Assembly (NCBI RefSeq): GCF_003055625.1
Contig: NZ_CP028811.1
Location: forward strand, 1,736,001-1,800,000
Direction: 5' to 3'
Source of the DNA: Flavobacterium magnum
GTDB taxonomy: Bacteria; Bacteroidota; Bacteroidia; Flavobacteriales; Flavobacteriaceae
DNA length: 64,000 bases
Shown: positions 26,401 through 34,718 of the stretch, one piece after another
How positions within the stretch are numbered: the stretch's first letter is position 1
Layout of the letters: every line of letters begins with the position of its first letter
Translations under genes and position numbers: made by a program
The notes under the pieces: generated by a model
Told to the model about the DNA's origin: nothing
The model's input: only the letters and a program-made list of their open reading frames with translations
Databases searched by the model: none

Positions 26401-29096
26401 ATTCCAACAATATCAGTGTCACAGTCACTTTCAGTGAATCGGTTTCCAACTTCATAGCGGCAGATGTCGCCATCAGTAATGGGTCGGTGAACTCCTTTAG
26501 CGGAAGCGGCACCACTTATACTTTTAATATCGTGCCTGCATCGAACGGAACGGTAACTGCAGGCATCTCTTCAGGGGTAGCGAACGACGCGGCAGGAAAT
26601 ACCAATACGGCAGCGACACCGTTGACCTGGATTTATGACAATGTGCAGCCAACTGTCGCAATCACCGCGCCTGGAACCCCAAATCCAACCAGTGCCAATA
26701 ACTTCCAGATTACTGTTACGTTCAGTGAAAGCGTTGCTGGTTTTACCTCTGGGGAAATAGTGGTCGGAAATGGTGTATTGTCAAATTTCTCAGGAAGCGG
26801 AACCACGTATACGGCAACTGTTACGCCCACAGCCGATGGTACCGTTACAGTGAATGTAAGCGGGGGGGTTGCGAATGATACAGCAGGAAATACGAACACC
26901 GCGGCAGGACAATACAGTGTGGTTTCCGACAGGAATGGCCCGGGCATCACCATCAGCTCGTCGGCAACGAATCCTTCTAACCTGGCTACAATTCCTTTAA
27001 CTTTTACGTTTACCGAACCGGTGACAGGTTTCACCTTTTCGGATATCTTCACTTCGGGAGGTACGCTTTCCGCTTTTTCAGGAAGCGGAACAACATATAC
27101 TGCTAATTTGTCGCCTGCAGTCGACGGTACGATTAACGTATTTGTTTTTGCCGGTGTGGCAAACGACAGTGCCGGGAATGGCAATTCCGTCGGGACATTC
27201 GCAATAACGTCTGACAGGACAAGGCCAACGGTATCGATTACATCGGCTCAATCAACGCCAACGAGCGCCAATCCGATAGTAATCAACATCAACTTCAGTG
27301 AATCGGTCGTGAATTTTGTACAGTCCGACATCACCGCAACGGGTGGTACGCTGTCCAATTTTTCGGGAAGTGGATCGTCTTACAGCGTCAACCTCACTCC
27401 TTCAGGCAATGGAAATAAAACCGTCAACGTGGCCGCGAATGTCGCCACTGACGCCGCCGGAAACAATAATTTTGCTGCATCCCAGTTCTCCATTTTCTAC
27501 GTCACGGCCTGTTCGCAGCCTACAGTCTGGAACGGTCTGTTCTGGAGTAACGGCAATCCGGTTCCCACACAACCTGCGGTAATCAATGGAGATTATGTGT
27601 CGGCCGATGTCAATCCGGGCGGTTTTTCCGCCTGCAGCCTGATTGTCGGGACGGGATTCAATGCAGTCATCAGCCCTGGTGACAACCTGACGATTACCGG
27701 CAATGTTACGGTACAGGCAGGCGCCACCCTCACTTTCGAAAACAATGCGAACCTGATCCAAAGCGGCTCAGTAACTACAGGGAACTCAGGAAACATTACG
27801 ATTAAAAGGAATGCCACTATGGTCCGCCAGGATTATGTATATTGGTCATCGCCCGTTACAGGACAAAATCTGCTGGCTTTTTCACCGGCAACTCTGCCGA
27901 CCCGTTTTTATGAAATCAGCGAAACGACCAACGCGTTCGTCTATGTTAACCCGGCGACCAATACCTTCCAGGCAGCAAAAGGTTATGCCATCCGTGCTCC
28001 TGATAACTATACCCCGAATGTACCGACTGCATTTCAAGGGGTGTTTACCGGCGTGCCGCGCAAAGGCGATATCTCTATTCCCGTGACGCACAACAACCAG
28101 GGATACAACCTGATAGGCAATCCATACCCTTCGCCAATCAATGCAGATGCATTCCTCGCAGCAAATCCTAATATAGGTACGATTTATTTTTGGGCGCATT
28201 TGCAGCAAAGCGCACCGAGTGGTGCCAACTACGCTTCTTACAACGCCACGGGCGCTGCCGCCGCTTCCAACACAGTGCCCGTGAGCCCATTGCCAAATGG
28301 CACGATACAGACAGGACAAGGGTTTATGGCCCTGGCGGACGCTCCGGGAACTGCCGTCTTTACCAACAGCATGCGCGTCAACAACACTGACGACCAATTT
28401 TATCGCACTGCAGCTGACGGGCAGAGAAGCCGTATCTGGCTCAACCTTTCCTCGTCGCTGGGTTCCGTCAACCAAATGCTCGTGGGTTATGTTCCTGAAG
28501 CTACCGATAATTTTGACCTGCGTTTTGACGGAAAGCTCGCTGAATTACAGGGCACGAAACTGTATAGCCTGATTAACGGAAGCGAATATGTGATTCAGGG
28601 AAGAGCCCTGCCTTTTGCCGACACCGACGTGGTGCCATTAGGATTCAAGACAGACGCTGACGGAACCTACAAAATTTCACTAGACCACACAGACGGTTTA
28701 TTTGATGATTCGCAGGATGTTTTCCTTAAAGACAATCTTACGGGGACTGTCCACAACATCAAATTGGCCGACTACGCCTTCGCGGCAACCGCCGGAACGT
28801 ACCACAACCGTTTTGAGATCGTGTACCAAAACAGTCCGCTCAGTTCCGACGCCCCTTTGTTGGAGACTGATCGCGTGGTCCTGTTCAGGGAGCAGGGCGT
28901 CCTGAACATCGATGCCGGAAACGTACTCATTGATCACGTGAAGGTGTTTGATACCCGAGGCAGGATGATTTACGAAAAGCACCAGGTCAACGCTGACGCC
29001 GTGGCCCTTACCGACCTCAATGCCGCGCAGGAAGTCTTGTTGGTGCAGATTACAGCTGCTGACGGCAGGACAATAACCAAAAAGGCAATTAATTAA
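23460..29096 (+). CDS. 1878-aa secreted adhesin-like protein, ten Ig-like repeats, T9SS type C tail
   Basis: The signal peptide ends near DAMGQ (residue 23). The N-terminal domain (about 24-275) is homologous to that of the 355-aa protein at 19703. One SwmB-like strand-rich domain follows (about 280-390). Then come ten tandem bacterial Ig-like repeats of about 92 residues, each with D[RN]xxPTVSI, a TFSESV motif, a FSGSGTTY-type motif, and VAxDAAGN; the span is about 390-1345. A C-terminal region (about 1345-1800) holds an ACSQPTVWNGLFWSNG start and beta-rich segments. The last 80 residues (HVKVFDTRGRMIYEK, LLVQIT, KKAIN) match the T9SS type C signal of ChiA-like proteins. It is probably a surface adhesin. 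Confidence 0.88.
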   Translation: MRKILQLLFGLALMGISIDAMGQTLQPGDIVVIGIGADTGNPAPNTKTEFSWVPLVNLNAGTQFYFTDAGWNTLSNEFMATGLTDEILLRYTVPSGGILAGTVQTVSEAGTSADYTVLSGTKCGSDTDGKLSLPNAGDEIIVFRSTATVDANFPGTNFTAIFACTSSTTDWNSLNTNTASTAAAFKDNYSNLPPGLTNGTNAVAVGIGPGVSDEADNARYEGNTSGSRAVLLSRVCTLSNWKRYDVGGDLPDFSGTTPVLGWTANGVSNFSVSGADITPPVVQSIALTAAGANSASVTYTITFNETANNVSADDFQLTVTGTGVTGVIGTPSSSSGTSMTIAVSNITGTGTLRLDLKSNTNITDATGNGFNTNGYVAAFTSGGVQTVDRDAPSLSITSSAAASTNLNPIPITFTFSESVTGFDASDVVVTGGSIGSVSGSGNLYTANLTPSADGTVTVNVAAAKATDGAGNGNTAAAQLSRVSDRTAPTITSMNYSVGSPTNSSSFTLTINFSESVTGFATTDISMTNASLSNLAGSGSSYTVTVTPTADGTITANIPANGVFDAALNGNTAASPASVTVDRAQPTVSISSPQGNPTNASPITVSFTFNESVSNFVNGDISVTNGSLSGFTGSGTSYSVFVSPTADGPVTVSLSSGVANDSAGNGNVASSVFSITSDRTGPTVSISSGTASITNASSIPVTVTFNESVTGFVQTDLSLGNGSVNSFSGSGTTYTFNVVPTSNGTVTINIAAGVATDAAGNGNSVASQFSRTYDNVPPAFQTPGPPPGITNTSPYVENITLTESVADFTSADIQVTNGTVTNFSGSGTSYAVTIAPTSNGTVVVSVPAGAFHDAAGNANTATLSRNTLYDNVQPTVSITSGASNPTNANIPVTVTFSESVSNFVQGDVTVGNGSVTSFSGSGTTYTFTVVPSSNGTVTVDVAAGVATDQASNLNTAAAQLSRVFDNVQPSVNLSSSTPSPTNSNNISVTVTFSESVSNFIAADVAISNGSVNSFSGSGTTYTFNIVPASNGTVTAGISSGVANDAAGNTNTAATPLTWIYDNVQPTVAITAPGTPNPTSANNFQITVTFSESVAGFTSGEIVVGNGVLSNFSGSGTTYTATVTPTADGTVTVNVSGGVANDTAGNTNTAAGQYSVVSDRNGPGITISSSATNPSNLATIPLTFTFTEPVTGFTFSDIFTSGGTLSAFSGSGTTYTANLSPAVDGTINVFVFAGVANDSAGNGNSVGTFAITSDRTRPTVSITSAQSTPTSANPIVININFSESVVNFVQSDITATGGTLSNFSGSGSSYSVNLTPSGNGNKTVNVAANVATDAAGNNNFAASQFSIFYVTACSQPTVWNGLFWSNGNPVPTQPAVINGDYVSADVNPGGFSACSLIVGTGFNAVISPGDNLTITGNVTVQAGATLTFENNANLIQSGSVTTGNSGNITIKRNATMVRQDYVYWSSPVTGQNLLAFSPATLPTRFYEISETTNAFVYVNPATNTFQAAKGYAIRAPDNYTPNVPTAFQGVFTGVPRKGDISIPVTHNNQGYNLIGNPYPSPINADAFLAANPNIGTIYFWAHLQQSAPSGANYASYNATGAAAASNTVPVSPLPNGTIQTGQGFMALADAPGTAVFTNSMRVNNTDDQFYRTAADGQRSRIWLNLSSSLGSVNQMLVGYVPEATDNFDLRFDGKLAELQGTKLYSLINGSEYVIQGRALPFADTDVVPLGFKTDADGTYKISLDHTDGLFDDSQDVFLKDNLTGTVHNIKLADYAFAATAGTYHNRFEIVYQNSPLSSDAPLLETDRVVLFREQGVLNIDAGNVLIDHVKVFDTRGRMIYEKHQVNADAVALTDLNAAQEVLLVQITAADGRTITKKAIN

Positions 29097-29131
29097 TTTC
29101 AAAACCAAATAGACCAGCAACCACGAAGAAG

Positions 29132-29156
29132 ACTCCCGCACTTGCGGGAGTTTTTG
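29132..29156 (+). terminator. Rho-independent terminator of the 1878-aa gene
   Basis: ACTCCCGC (29132-29139) pairs with GCGGGAGT (29144-29151) over a four-base loop, followed by a T tract. Confidence 0.9.
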
Positions 29157-29188
29157 TTACAAGCAGATTGCCACCAGATCAAATTTCA

Positions 29189-29232
29189 CGTAAAAATACG
29201 CGGTTCAGGAAAATCGAAAATACCTACATTTG
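29189..29232 (+). promoter_or_regulatory. Operator-promoter of the SIR2/STAND operon
   Basis: The inverted repeat CGTA-AAAA-TACG (29189-29200, centre 29194.5) is the exact reverse complement of the distal site before the tail-collar operon. It lies 30.5 bases before the -7 element TACATTTG (29225-29232). Only one repeat is seen here. The start codon is 62 bases after the -7 element. Confidence 0.7.
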
Positions 29233-29294
29233 GAAAAATGCTGATTGTGAAACGGTTACAGTTGCATTAACCCTAAACCCACCCCACGCAATAG

Positions 29295-30365
29295 ATGGAT
29301 GCTAAAGACTTGTACCAGTCACTGAGCGCTGACAATAAAAGACAGCTGCAACAGCTTGCCGCGGAAATCTGCGAAAAATACGACCGTGGTGACAAAGCGG
29401 GACAATACAAGGGAAGGGTGGTGCTTTTCCTGGGTGCGGCGGTGAATTACCATTTGTCCCGTCCCGGTTTCGAAGGTATTTACGGCAAGGATGACCGGCC
29501 GCCGTTGGGCAACGAGTTGAACAATTATTTTATCGATGCCCTTTTCGCAGCCGACACCACAACGGAACGCAGCGATTACATGAAACAGGAGCGGCTCCCG
29601 CTGAGTTGGGTCAGCCAGTACTACCAGGAGACTTTCAGTCGGGAAGCCATGGTCGACAAGCTCGCGCACGCCATCGACAATAAACGAACGTCGCCAATCC
29701 TCAATGCGTTGGCTGAAATGCCTTTTAAATATATCGTTTCCACGAATTATGACCACCTTTTCGAGACGGCATTGGACCGCGCCATAGCCAACGGTTACAA
29801 GAAAGGTTATAAAAAGGGTGTTTACAAGCCGAACCGCGGAGATGCATCAGAATATACCGAGGATTTCGGGCCGGATATTTCGGCAGAGATGCCTTTCCTT
29901 TACAAATTGCATGGTGACATCCGCGATCCGTTCAATGAAGACGGCGATTACCTGCCGGAAAAAGATGCGATAGTCCTGACCGATGAGGATTATCTGCATT
30001 TTATCCTGAGGATGAGCCAGGTGAGCAGCAATATGGAACGCGGCCTGACTGACCAGCGGCTCGATTTATACCCGATACCGCAATCGATCAACAATGCGTT
30101 CAGCGGGCTAAACCGCAACACGTTCCTGTTTGTCGGTTATAGCCTCAGGGATTACAACCTGCGGCTGATATTCAAGACGGCCCTTTGGAAGAAAAATGTA
30201 GACATCTTCCGCGCGCTGCAGAAATGGTCCATTGATATGAAACCGGACGAAGTGATCAAGAACATTTACATCCGTGATTATAAATTCAGTTTCATTGAAG
30301 ACGATATCTGGTCAACCGTCCCATACCTCTACAAGGAAATGTTCGGAAAAGAAATGCCGCTTTGA
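29295..30365 (+). CDS. SIR2-like domain protein, putative NAD-consuming effector
   Basis: A 356-aa protein. A Rossmann-type SIR2 core is visible: VVLFLGAAVNY at about 43-52 (dinucleotide-binding loop), IVSTNYDHLFETAL at 147-160 with N151, YKLHGDIRDP at 203-212 with H206, and FLFVGYSLRDYNLR at 278-290. Defence-type SIR2 enzymes use the matching Asn and His to cleave NAD+ during infection. These residues are retained, so activity is plausible. It has no cysteine zinc knuckle of a deacetylase. One base separates its stop from the STAND ATPase start, so the two should be co-expressed and probably interact. Promoter and operator are described at 29189. Confidence 0.85.
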   Translation: MDAKDLYQSLSADNKRQLQQLAAEICEKYDRGDKAGQYKGRVVLFLGAAVNYHLSRPGFEGIYGKDDRPPLGNELNNYFIDALFAADTTTERSDYMKQERLPLSWVSQYYQETFSREAMVDKLAHAIDNKRTSPILNALAEMPFKYIVSTNYDHLFETALDRAIANGYKKGYKKGVYKPNRGDASEYTEDFGPDISAEMPFLYKLHGDIRDPFNEDGDYLPEKDAIVLTDEDYLHFILRMSQVSSNMERGLTDQRLDLYPIPQSINNAFSGLNRNTFLFVGYSLRDYNLRLIFKTALWKKNVDIFRALQKWSIDMKPDEVIKNIYIRDYKFSFIEDDIWSTVPYLYKEMFGKEMPL

Positions 30366-30366
30366 T

Positions 30367-33300
30367 ATGGATATAACGAAAGCTCATACTGACAGCGAAG
30401 CACCGCAACCTTTCCGCGGCATCAAGCCGTTCCGGTATTCGGACCGCGATATTTTTGCCGGACGCAATTGGGAAAAGGAACAATTGCTCAACTTAGTGTC
30501 ACTGTATCGCGGCATATTGCTCTTCGGCCAAAGTGGTTTCGGAAAGTCATCGCTGATCAATGCGGCACTCGCCCCCAAGTTGCTTGAATATGATTATTCA
30601 CCCGAAGTCATGCGCGTCTCGCCATCATACAACGGCACCTTTATCATTTACAGGATTAAAGAGCAGGAAGATCAGCAGGTGTACCTTCCCTCCATTTTTG
30701 ACGATCTGAATTCCGACAATAAACCGCAGATCAGCGTGTCGTTTGCGGCATTCCGCGAACGCGTTCTGAGCCTTCGGCCCAAAGGTGCTGCCGATGAGAC
30801 CGACACTGCGACCAAACCACCCTTGCGGCTGACCCTCGTAGACGAGATCCATTACAGCGAAGCATTGGCTGACGATGCCTCGCCGATCCCGGTTTTTATT
30901 TTTGATCAGTTTGAGGAACTCATCACGCTGTTTGAGGAAATGGGTGGCACCACGACTGACGGCGAACTCACACCGGCCGATCGCAGGAAATTCCAGAAGG
31001 ACATCATCGAGCTTTTTCGGGAAGTTTACTACAACCGTTCCCTGCGTATGAAGTTTATCTTTGTGTTCCGCGAAGATTACCTGGCTAAATTCTCCCGGCT
31101 GTTCATGGCCATCCCCGATCTTAAGGACCATACCCTGCGCATCAAATCGATTCCCTGCCAGGACATTCATCAGATTGTGGCCTGCCCGTTTACGGGTGAA
31201 AACCTGGGCAGGTTCCCGAATCCTTTTACGGAGTCTTTTATGGTCGCGCTGGAAGCCAAACTGAATGCCCATTTTGATGACGACTATGCCGTACTGACCG
31301 ATGTGCAGATTGTCTGCGAATTCCTCTACGACCTTCCCCCGCAGGAGCGTATGGCTTTCCTGGAACACACTTCCATAAAGGATATCATCAGACAGTCTTA
31401 CGAGAATGCACTGTCCCGTCTGCCCGCTGCTGACCGGACCGTGGCTACCGAAATATTGCAAATCCTCGTGCTCAACGAAAATACACGGAATATCTTCCAC
31501 AAACATGCCATCAGCGAAGCACTGATAGAGCAGGGGCTTTCCGTGAACAATCTCAACCTCATCCTGGACAGGCTCGAACACGAAACCCGATTGGTGCGCA
31601 GTGAGCGGCGGTCGGGCGGCGTGTACTATGAGATCAACAGCGAATCAATCATCCCGACGCTCAATAAAATGAAGGTCGTCCGCGAACAGTCGCTGCTTGC
31701 CGAAGGCCTTCGCACGAAAAATAAAAAGCGTACGGTCGTATTGGTCATGCTATTGGTACTGGCTTTTACGTCTTTTGGTTTTTGGTACCAGCACCGTCAA
31801 TCCCAGGACAACAGGGCGCAACTGTATATGATTGCGGCCAAAAATGCGGCCAACCCGACGCTGGCTTACCTGATTGCCAAGGACGCGTTTGCGCATCCGC
31901 CCGACATCCTGCGCAATTACTTAAACGGGTTCGAGAACAGGCCGCCTGATTTTTACCTGACCGGCATGTTTGCAGACGGCTATGGCAAAGTGGGTTACGA
32001 CAACAAAGGCCGGATTAATGTCGTGCAAAGGGATGCCGTGCTGTATTATGGTCCGAAAGGGATTATTTTCGAAAAGCAGCGTTTTAAGGATATTGACTAT
32101 GTGTATTTTGCTTTTCCGGAGAGTGGCTTGCTCGTAGGCAGGCCGGTGGATGGCGGCGGAATTTGTCTGGTCGACATGGAAACCGGGCGGGCCACGCGAT
32201 ATGCCGCTGCTCCGGGCCACGGCCCATCAAACAGCATGGCGCCGGACCGGAACTCGTTCATTCTGGCCGGTAACCTGTATCATGTTGGCACCGCACAGCC
32301 TGTCGACTCTTTGACCGCCTTCGGGCAAAAGTTGCACAAGGCCGTTTTTTCCCGTGACGGTAAATCCATCATCGGGCAGACGCAATACGGTGACTTTTAC
32401 CGGTTCAGCAGTAACGGTAAGATGGAAGGTTTTATTGGCAACACCGGAAATGGTTTTACCGATTTTTGCATCGCCCCTGACGGCCACAGCCTGTATGTGG
32501 TGGGTAAAGACAACAAGCCCGGGAAATTTCCGATTCCTGCCAGACTCCCAAAAGGACATCAAAGCAGCTCCAAAACACATGCCGATTACTACACCGCTTA
32601 TTACGATGCCGATGAGTATGGGAACGTGGGCGAGCGCATTGCGATATCCCCAGACGGCAAGCATTTTTTGATAGCCCACAGCAATGAAGTCGAATTGTCT
32701 GACGGCAATGGCAACATGCGCACCCTGATTACTTCCGAAAGCCGGATTACCAATGCGATTTTCTCTCCTGATGGGAAAAATATACTGGCTTCCACATTAT
32801 CAGGGAAGGTCTACATCTGGAAGAAAGGCGAGATTTCAGCTTTGTACAGGTCCAAAGAATTGCAGATTTACAGTCCGTTGGACTATGCCAAAACCGGGCT
32901 TACTGATTACACTGCGGAGAAGGTATATGGAAATCCGGACAGCAGCATTGAGCTTTTAAGACAAATCCTGACCTACAGCATGGCGCTCCCGAATGTAAAC
33001 GAGCATCCCGGCGATAAGGATTACGACAACCTGATCAGGACAGCACTACGCGATATATCGCGCATGTATAAGAAGCTCATGGTTAAAAAAAGACTCAGCA
33101 AATTGTCAAAACTCCAAAGGCGACAGGCCATGCTGAAGTATGCGCGCTTTGAGATAGACTCGATCAGTCTCTCAAGTACCGATAACGACAGCATCATGCG
33201 CATCAAGGGCCTTTTAATCACCCAGCACCTCAGGGAAAAGGCATTTGACGACGAGCAGTCGGATAAGGAAATCATTCTCGACCTGGCACAGGGATACAAG

Positions 33301-33729
33301 CTGGTTGCCAAGAACCTCGTCCCGGACTACGCAAAGGCCGCGAGGATACTCAAAAATGGAATTTCAAAAATAGAGAAAGCCATTGTGGGCACCCCTTATG
33401 ACGCAGCCATCAGGCATGAGCTGTCGCCGCTGTACGATACGCTGTCGCATTACAGTATCTATTCGGGACACTATGAAGACGCGGTAGTCTTTGCCCGTAA
33501 GGGACTTTATTACGACAACACAAACAAATGGATCAATGCCAATCTGGCGATGGGGCTGCTGCTGCAGGATCATTACACGGAGGCCCGGAAGATTTACACC
33601 ACCAACCCTGACCTTAAGGCGTACTTCATCGAAGATATCAAAGCGTGGGAAAAAGCGAAAATCGTCCAGCCCGGAACCGCATCACATAACGAAGTGCTGA
33701 AAATTAAGGAAATACTGAGAAAATTGTAG
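30367..33729 (+). CDS. STAND-type NTPase with transmembrane helix, beta-propeller and helical C-terminus
   Basis: A 1120-aa protein (ATG at 30367, preferred over an in-frame start at 30274 inside the SIR2 gene). The N-terminal nSTAND-like ATPase has a P-loop, FGQSGFGKSSLINAA (53-67), a Walker B-like VFIFDQFEELI (176-186) and an arginine-containing FVFREDYLAKF (232-242). A winged-helix region lies at about 390-430 and one TM helix at about 455-473. A WD40-like propeller covers about 540-850 (FSRDGKS, IAPDGHS, ISPDGKH, IFSPDGKN). A helical, TPR-like C-terminus covers about 860-1120. This fits a sensor switch whose propeller reads a ligand and whose ATPase controls an effector, here probably the adjacent SIR2 protein. 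Confidence 0.82.
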   Translation: MDITKAHTDSEAPQPFRGIKPFRYSDRDIFAGRNWEKEQLLNLVSLYRGILLFGQSGFGKSSLINAALAPKLLEYDYSPEVMRVSPSYNGTFIIYRIKEQEDQQVYLPSIFDDLNSDNKPQISVSFAAFRERVLSLRPKGAADETDTATKPPLRLTLVDEIHYSEALADDASPIPVFIFDQFEELITLFEEMGGTTTDGELTPADRRKFQKDIIELFREVYYNRSLRMKFIFVFREDYLAKFSRLFMAIPDLKDHTLRIKSIPCQDIHQIVACPFTGENLGRFPNPFTESFMVALEAKLNAHFDDDYAVLTDVQIVCEFLYDLPPQERMAFLEHTSIKDIIRQSYENALSRLPAADRTVATEILQILVLNENTRNIFHKHAISEALIEQGLSVNNLNLILDRLEHETRLVRSERRSGGVYYEINSESIIPTLNKMKVVREQSLLAEGLRTKNKKRTVVLVMLLVLAFTSFGFWYQHRQSQDNRAQLYMIAAKNAANPTLAYLIAKDAFAHPPDILRNYLNGFENRPPDFYLTGMFADGYGKVGYDNKGRINVVQRDAVLYYGPKGIIFEKQRFKDIDYVYFAFPESGLLVGRPVDGGGICLVDMETGRATRYAAAPGHGPSNSMAPDRNSFILAGNLYHVGTAQPVDSLTAFGQKLHKAVFSRDGKSIIGQTQYGDFYRFSSNGKMEGFIGNTGNGFTDFCIAPDGHSLYVVGKDNKPGKFPIPARLPKGHQSSSKTHADYYTAYYDADEYGNVGERIAISPDGKHFLIAHSNEVELSDGNGNMRTLITSESRITNAIFSPDGKNILASTLSGKVYIWKKGEISALYRSKELQIYSPLDYAKTGLTDYTAEKVYGNPDSSIELLRQILTYSMALPNVNEHPGDKDYDNLIRTALRDISRMYKKLMVKKRLSKLSKLQRRQAMLKYARFEIDSISLSSTDNDSIMRIKGLLITQHLREKAFDDEQSDKEIILDLAQGYKLVAKNLVPDYAKAARILKNGISKIEKAIVGTPYDAAIRHELSPLYDTLSHYSIYSGHYEDAVVFARKGLYYDNTNKWINANLAMGLLLQDHYTEARKIYTTNPDLKAYFIEDIKAWEKAKIVQPGTASHNEVLKIKEILRKL

Positions 33730-33768
33730 GGCTGTGAGGCAGAAAACTCATCAGATACGGGGCTTAAA

Positions 33769-33796
33769 AAATACCCCCTAATGGGTATTTTCTCTT
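33769..33796 (+). terminator. Hairpin after the STAND gene; may also be an operator
   Basis: AAATACCC (33769-33776) pairs with GGGTATTT (33783-33790), followed by TCTCTT. It could end the SIR2/STAND transcript. The core TACCC-N6-GGGTA is also an inverted repeat centred 31.5 bases before the next promoter's -7 element, so a regulatory role is possible. Confidence 0.55.
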
Positions 33797-33810
33797 AATA
33801 ATCAATGCAT

Positions 33811-33818
33811 TACATTTA
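33811..33818 (+). promoter_or_regulatory. Possible -7 element of the lysozyme-like gene
   Basis: TACATTTA is one base from TAnnTTTG and lies 21 bases before the start codon at 33839. Together with the hairpin upstream, it suggests the lysozyme/CHAT genes can be transcribed separately from SIR2/STAND. Confidence 0.4.
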
Positions 33819-33838
33819 TCGTCTAAAACCAAAACAAC

Positions 33839-34630
33839 ATGACGCCACAACAAAAAACCTTGTACGAGACCAGGTTTAATACCTGTAATCTAAATCCCGC
33901 AAAAGTCAATGAGATTGACACGGCAGTCACGAAAATCGCTTCGAACAAGGCGCGTTACCAGGCAGTAGCCACCCCATTGGGTATTCCATGGTATGTCATT
34001 GGCGTGCTGCACAATATGGAGGCCGGGCTCAATTTCAACTGCCATCTTCATAACGGTGATCCGCTTACTGCGCGTACAGTACACGTGCCTAAGGGGCAGC
34101 CCGCTAAAGGAAACCCGCCGTTTACATGGGAATACAGTGCTGCCGATGCGCTGACCGGCAACGGCCTTAACGCATGGAAGGACTGGAGCCTCGGCGGAAT
34201 GTTGTATCGGATCGAATGTTACAACGGACTCGGATACTTCAGGAAAAACCTGCCGTCGCCGTACCTTTGGAGTTACACAGACCAATATGTCAAGGGAAAA
34301 TTTGCCGCTGACGGCCAATACGACCCCAACCTGGTTTCAAAACAATGCGGTGCAGCCGCTTTGTTGAAAAGAATGGTCGACAACAAGGTCATTTCTATCG
34401 CTGTGTCTGCGCCTGCCGTTACTTCCGTTAAGGACCAGATTATCGCGGCCGGGAATAAGGTCATATATTATACCGGCTTCGCTTCTGCGGAAGCGAAAGT
34501 ATTACAGGACTTGTTAAACCAGAACGGCAGCGCACTTACTGCGGATGGCAAGGCGGGCAAAAATACCTCCGATGCCTGGTACAAATGGAGCGGCCTGTAC
34601 CTGAAAGGCGATCCCAGAAGGACATCCTGA
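33839..34630 (+). CDS. Lysozyme-superfamily-like protein with C-terminal peptidoglycan-binding-like segment
   Basis: A 263-aa protein. The N-terminal part has GIPWYVIGVLHNMEAGLNFN (48-67) with a candidate catalytic glutamate E61, then HLHNGDPLTARTVHVP and FTWEYSAADAL. I recall this pattern from proteins annotated as lysozyme family in cyanobacteria and proteobacteria. The last 50 residues (VLQDLLNQNGSALTADGKAG, then a Thr and Trp-rich end) resemble a peptidoglycan-binding repeat. There is no signal peptide, so it would need lysis, an unusual exporter or an intracellular role. It is flanked by the STAND NTPase and the CHAT protein genes. Confidence 0.65.
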   Translation: MTPQQKTLYETRFNTCNLNPAKVNEIDTAVTKIASNKARYQAVATPLGIPWYVIGVLHNMEAGLNFNCHLHNGDPLTARTVHVPKGQPAKGNPPFTWEYSAADALTGNGLNAWKDWSLGGMLYRIECYNGLGYFRKNLPSPYLWSYTDQYVKGKFAADGQYDPNLVSKQCGAAALLKRMVDNKVISIAVSAPAVTSVKDQIIAAGNKVIYYTGFASAEAKVLQDLLNQNGSALTADGKAGKNTSDAWYKWSGLYLKGDPRRTS

Positions 34631-34718
34631 AACAACAACATGAAGATTTCATTGACCAGAGGAACGGACCGGTCGGAAACCCGTGCCTGTTTATCTTAAA
34701 TCCTAAATACACCATATT

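Noticed and set aside
30274..30366. Upstream in-frame start of the STAND gene
   Set aside because: It lies inside the SIR2 gene and adds a non-conserved, cysteine-containing stretch. The ATG at 30367 gives a clean one-base gap.
30625..31581. Minus-strand 318-codon ORF inside the STAND ATPase gene
   Set aside because: It is antisense to conserved ATPase coding sequence and shows no recognisable protein pattern.
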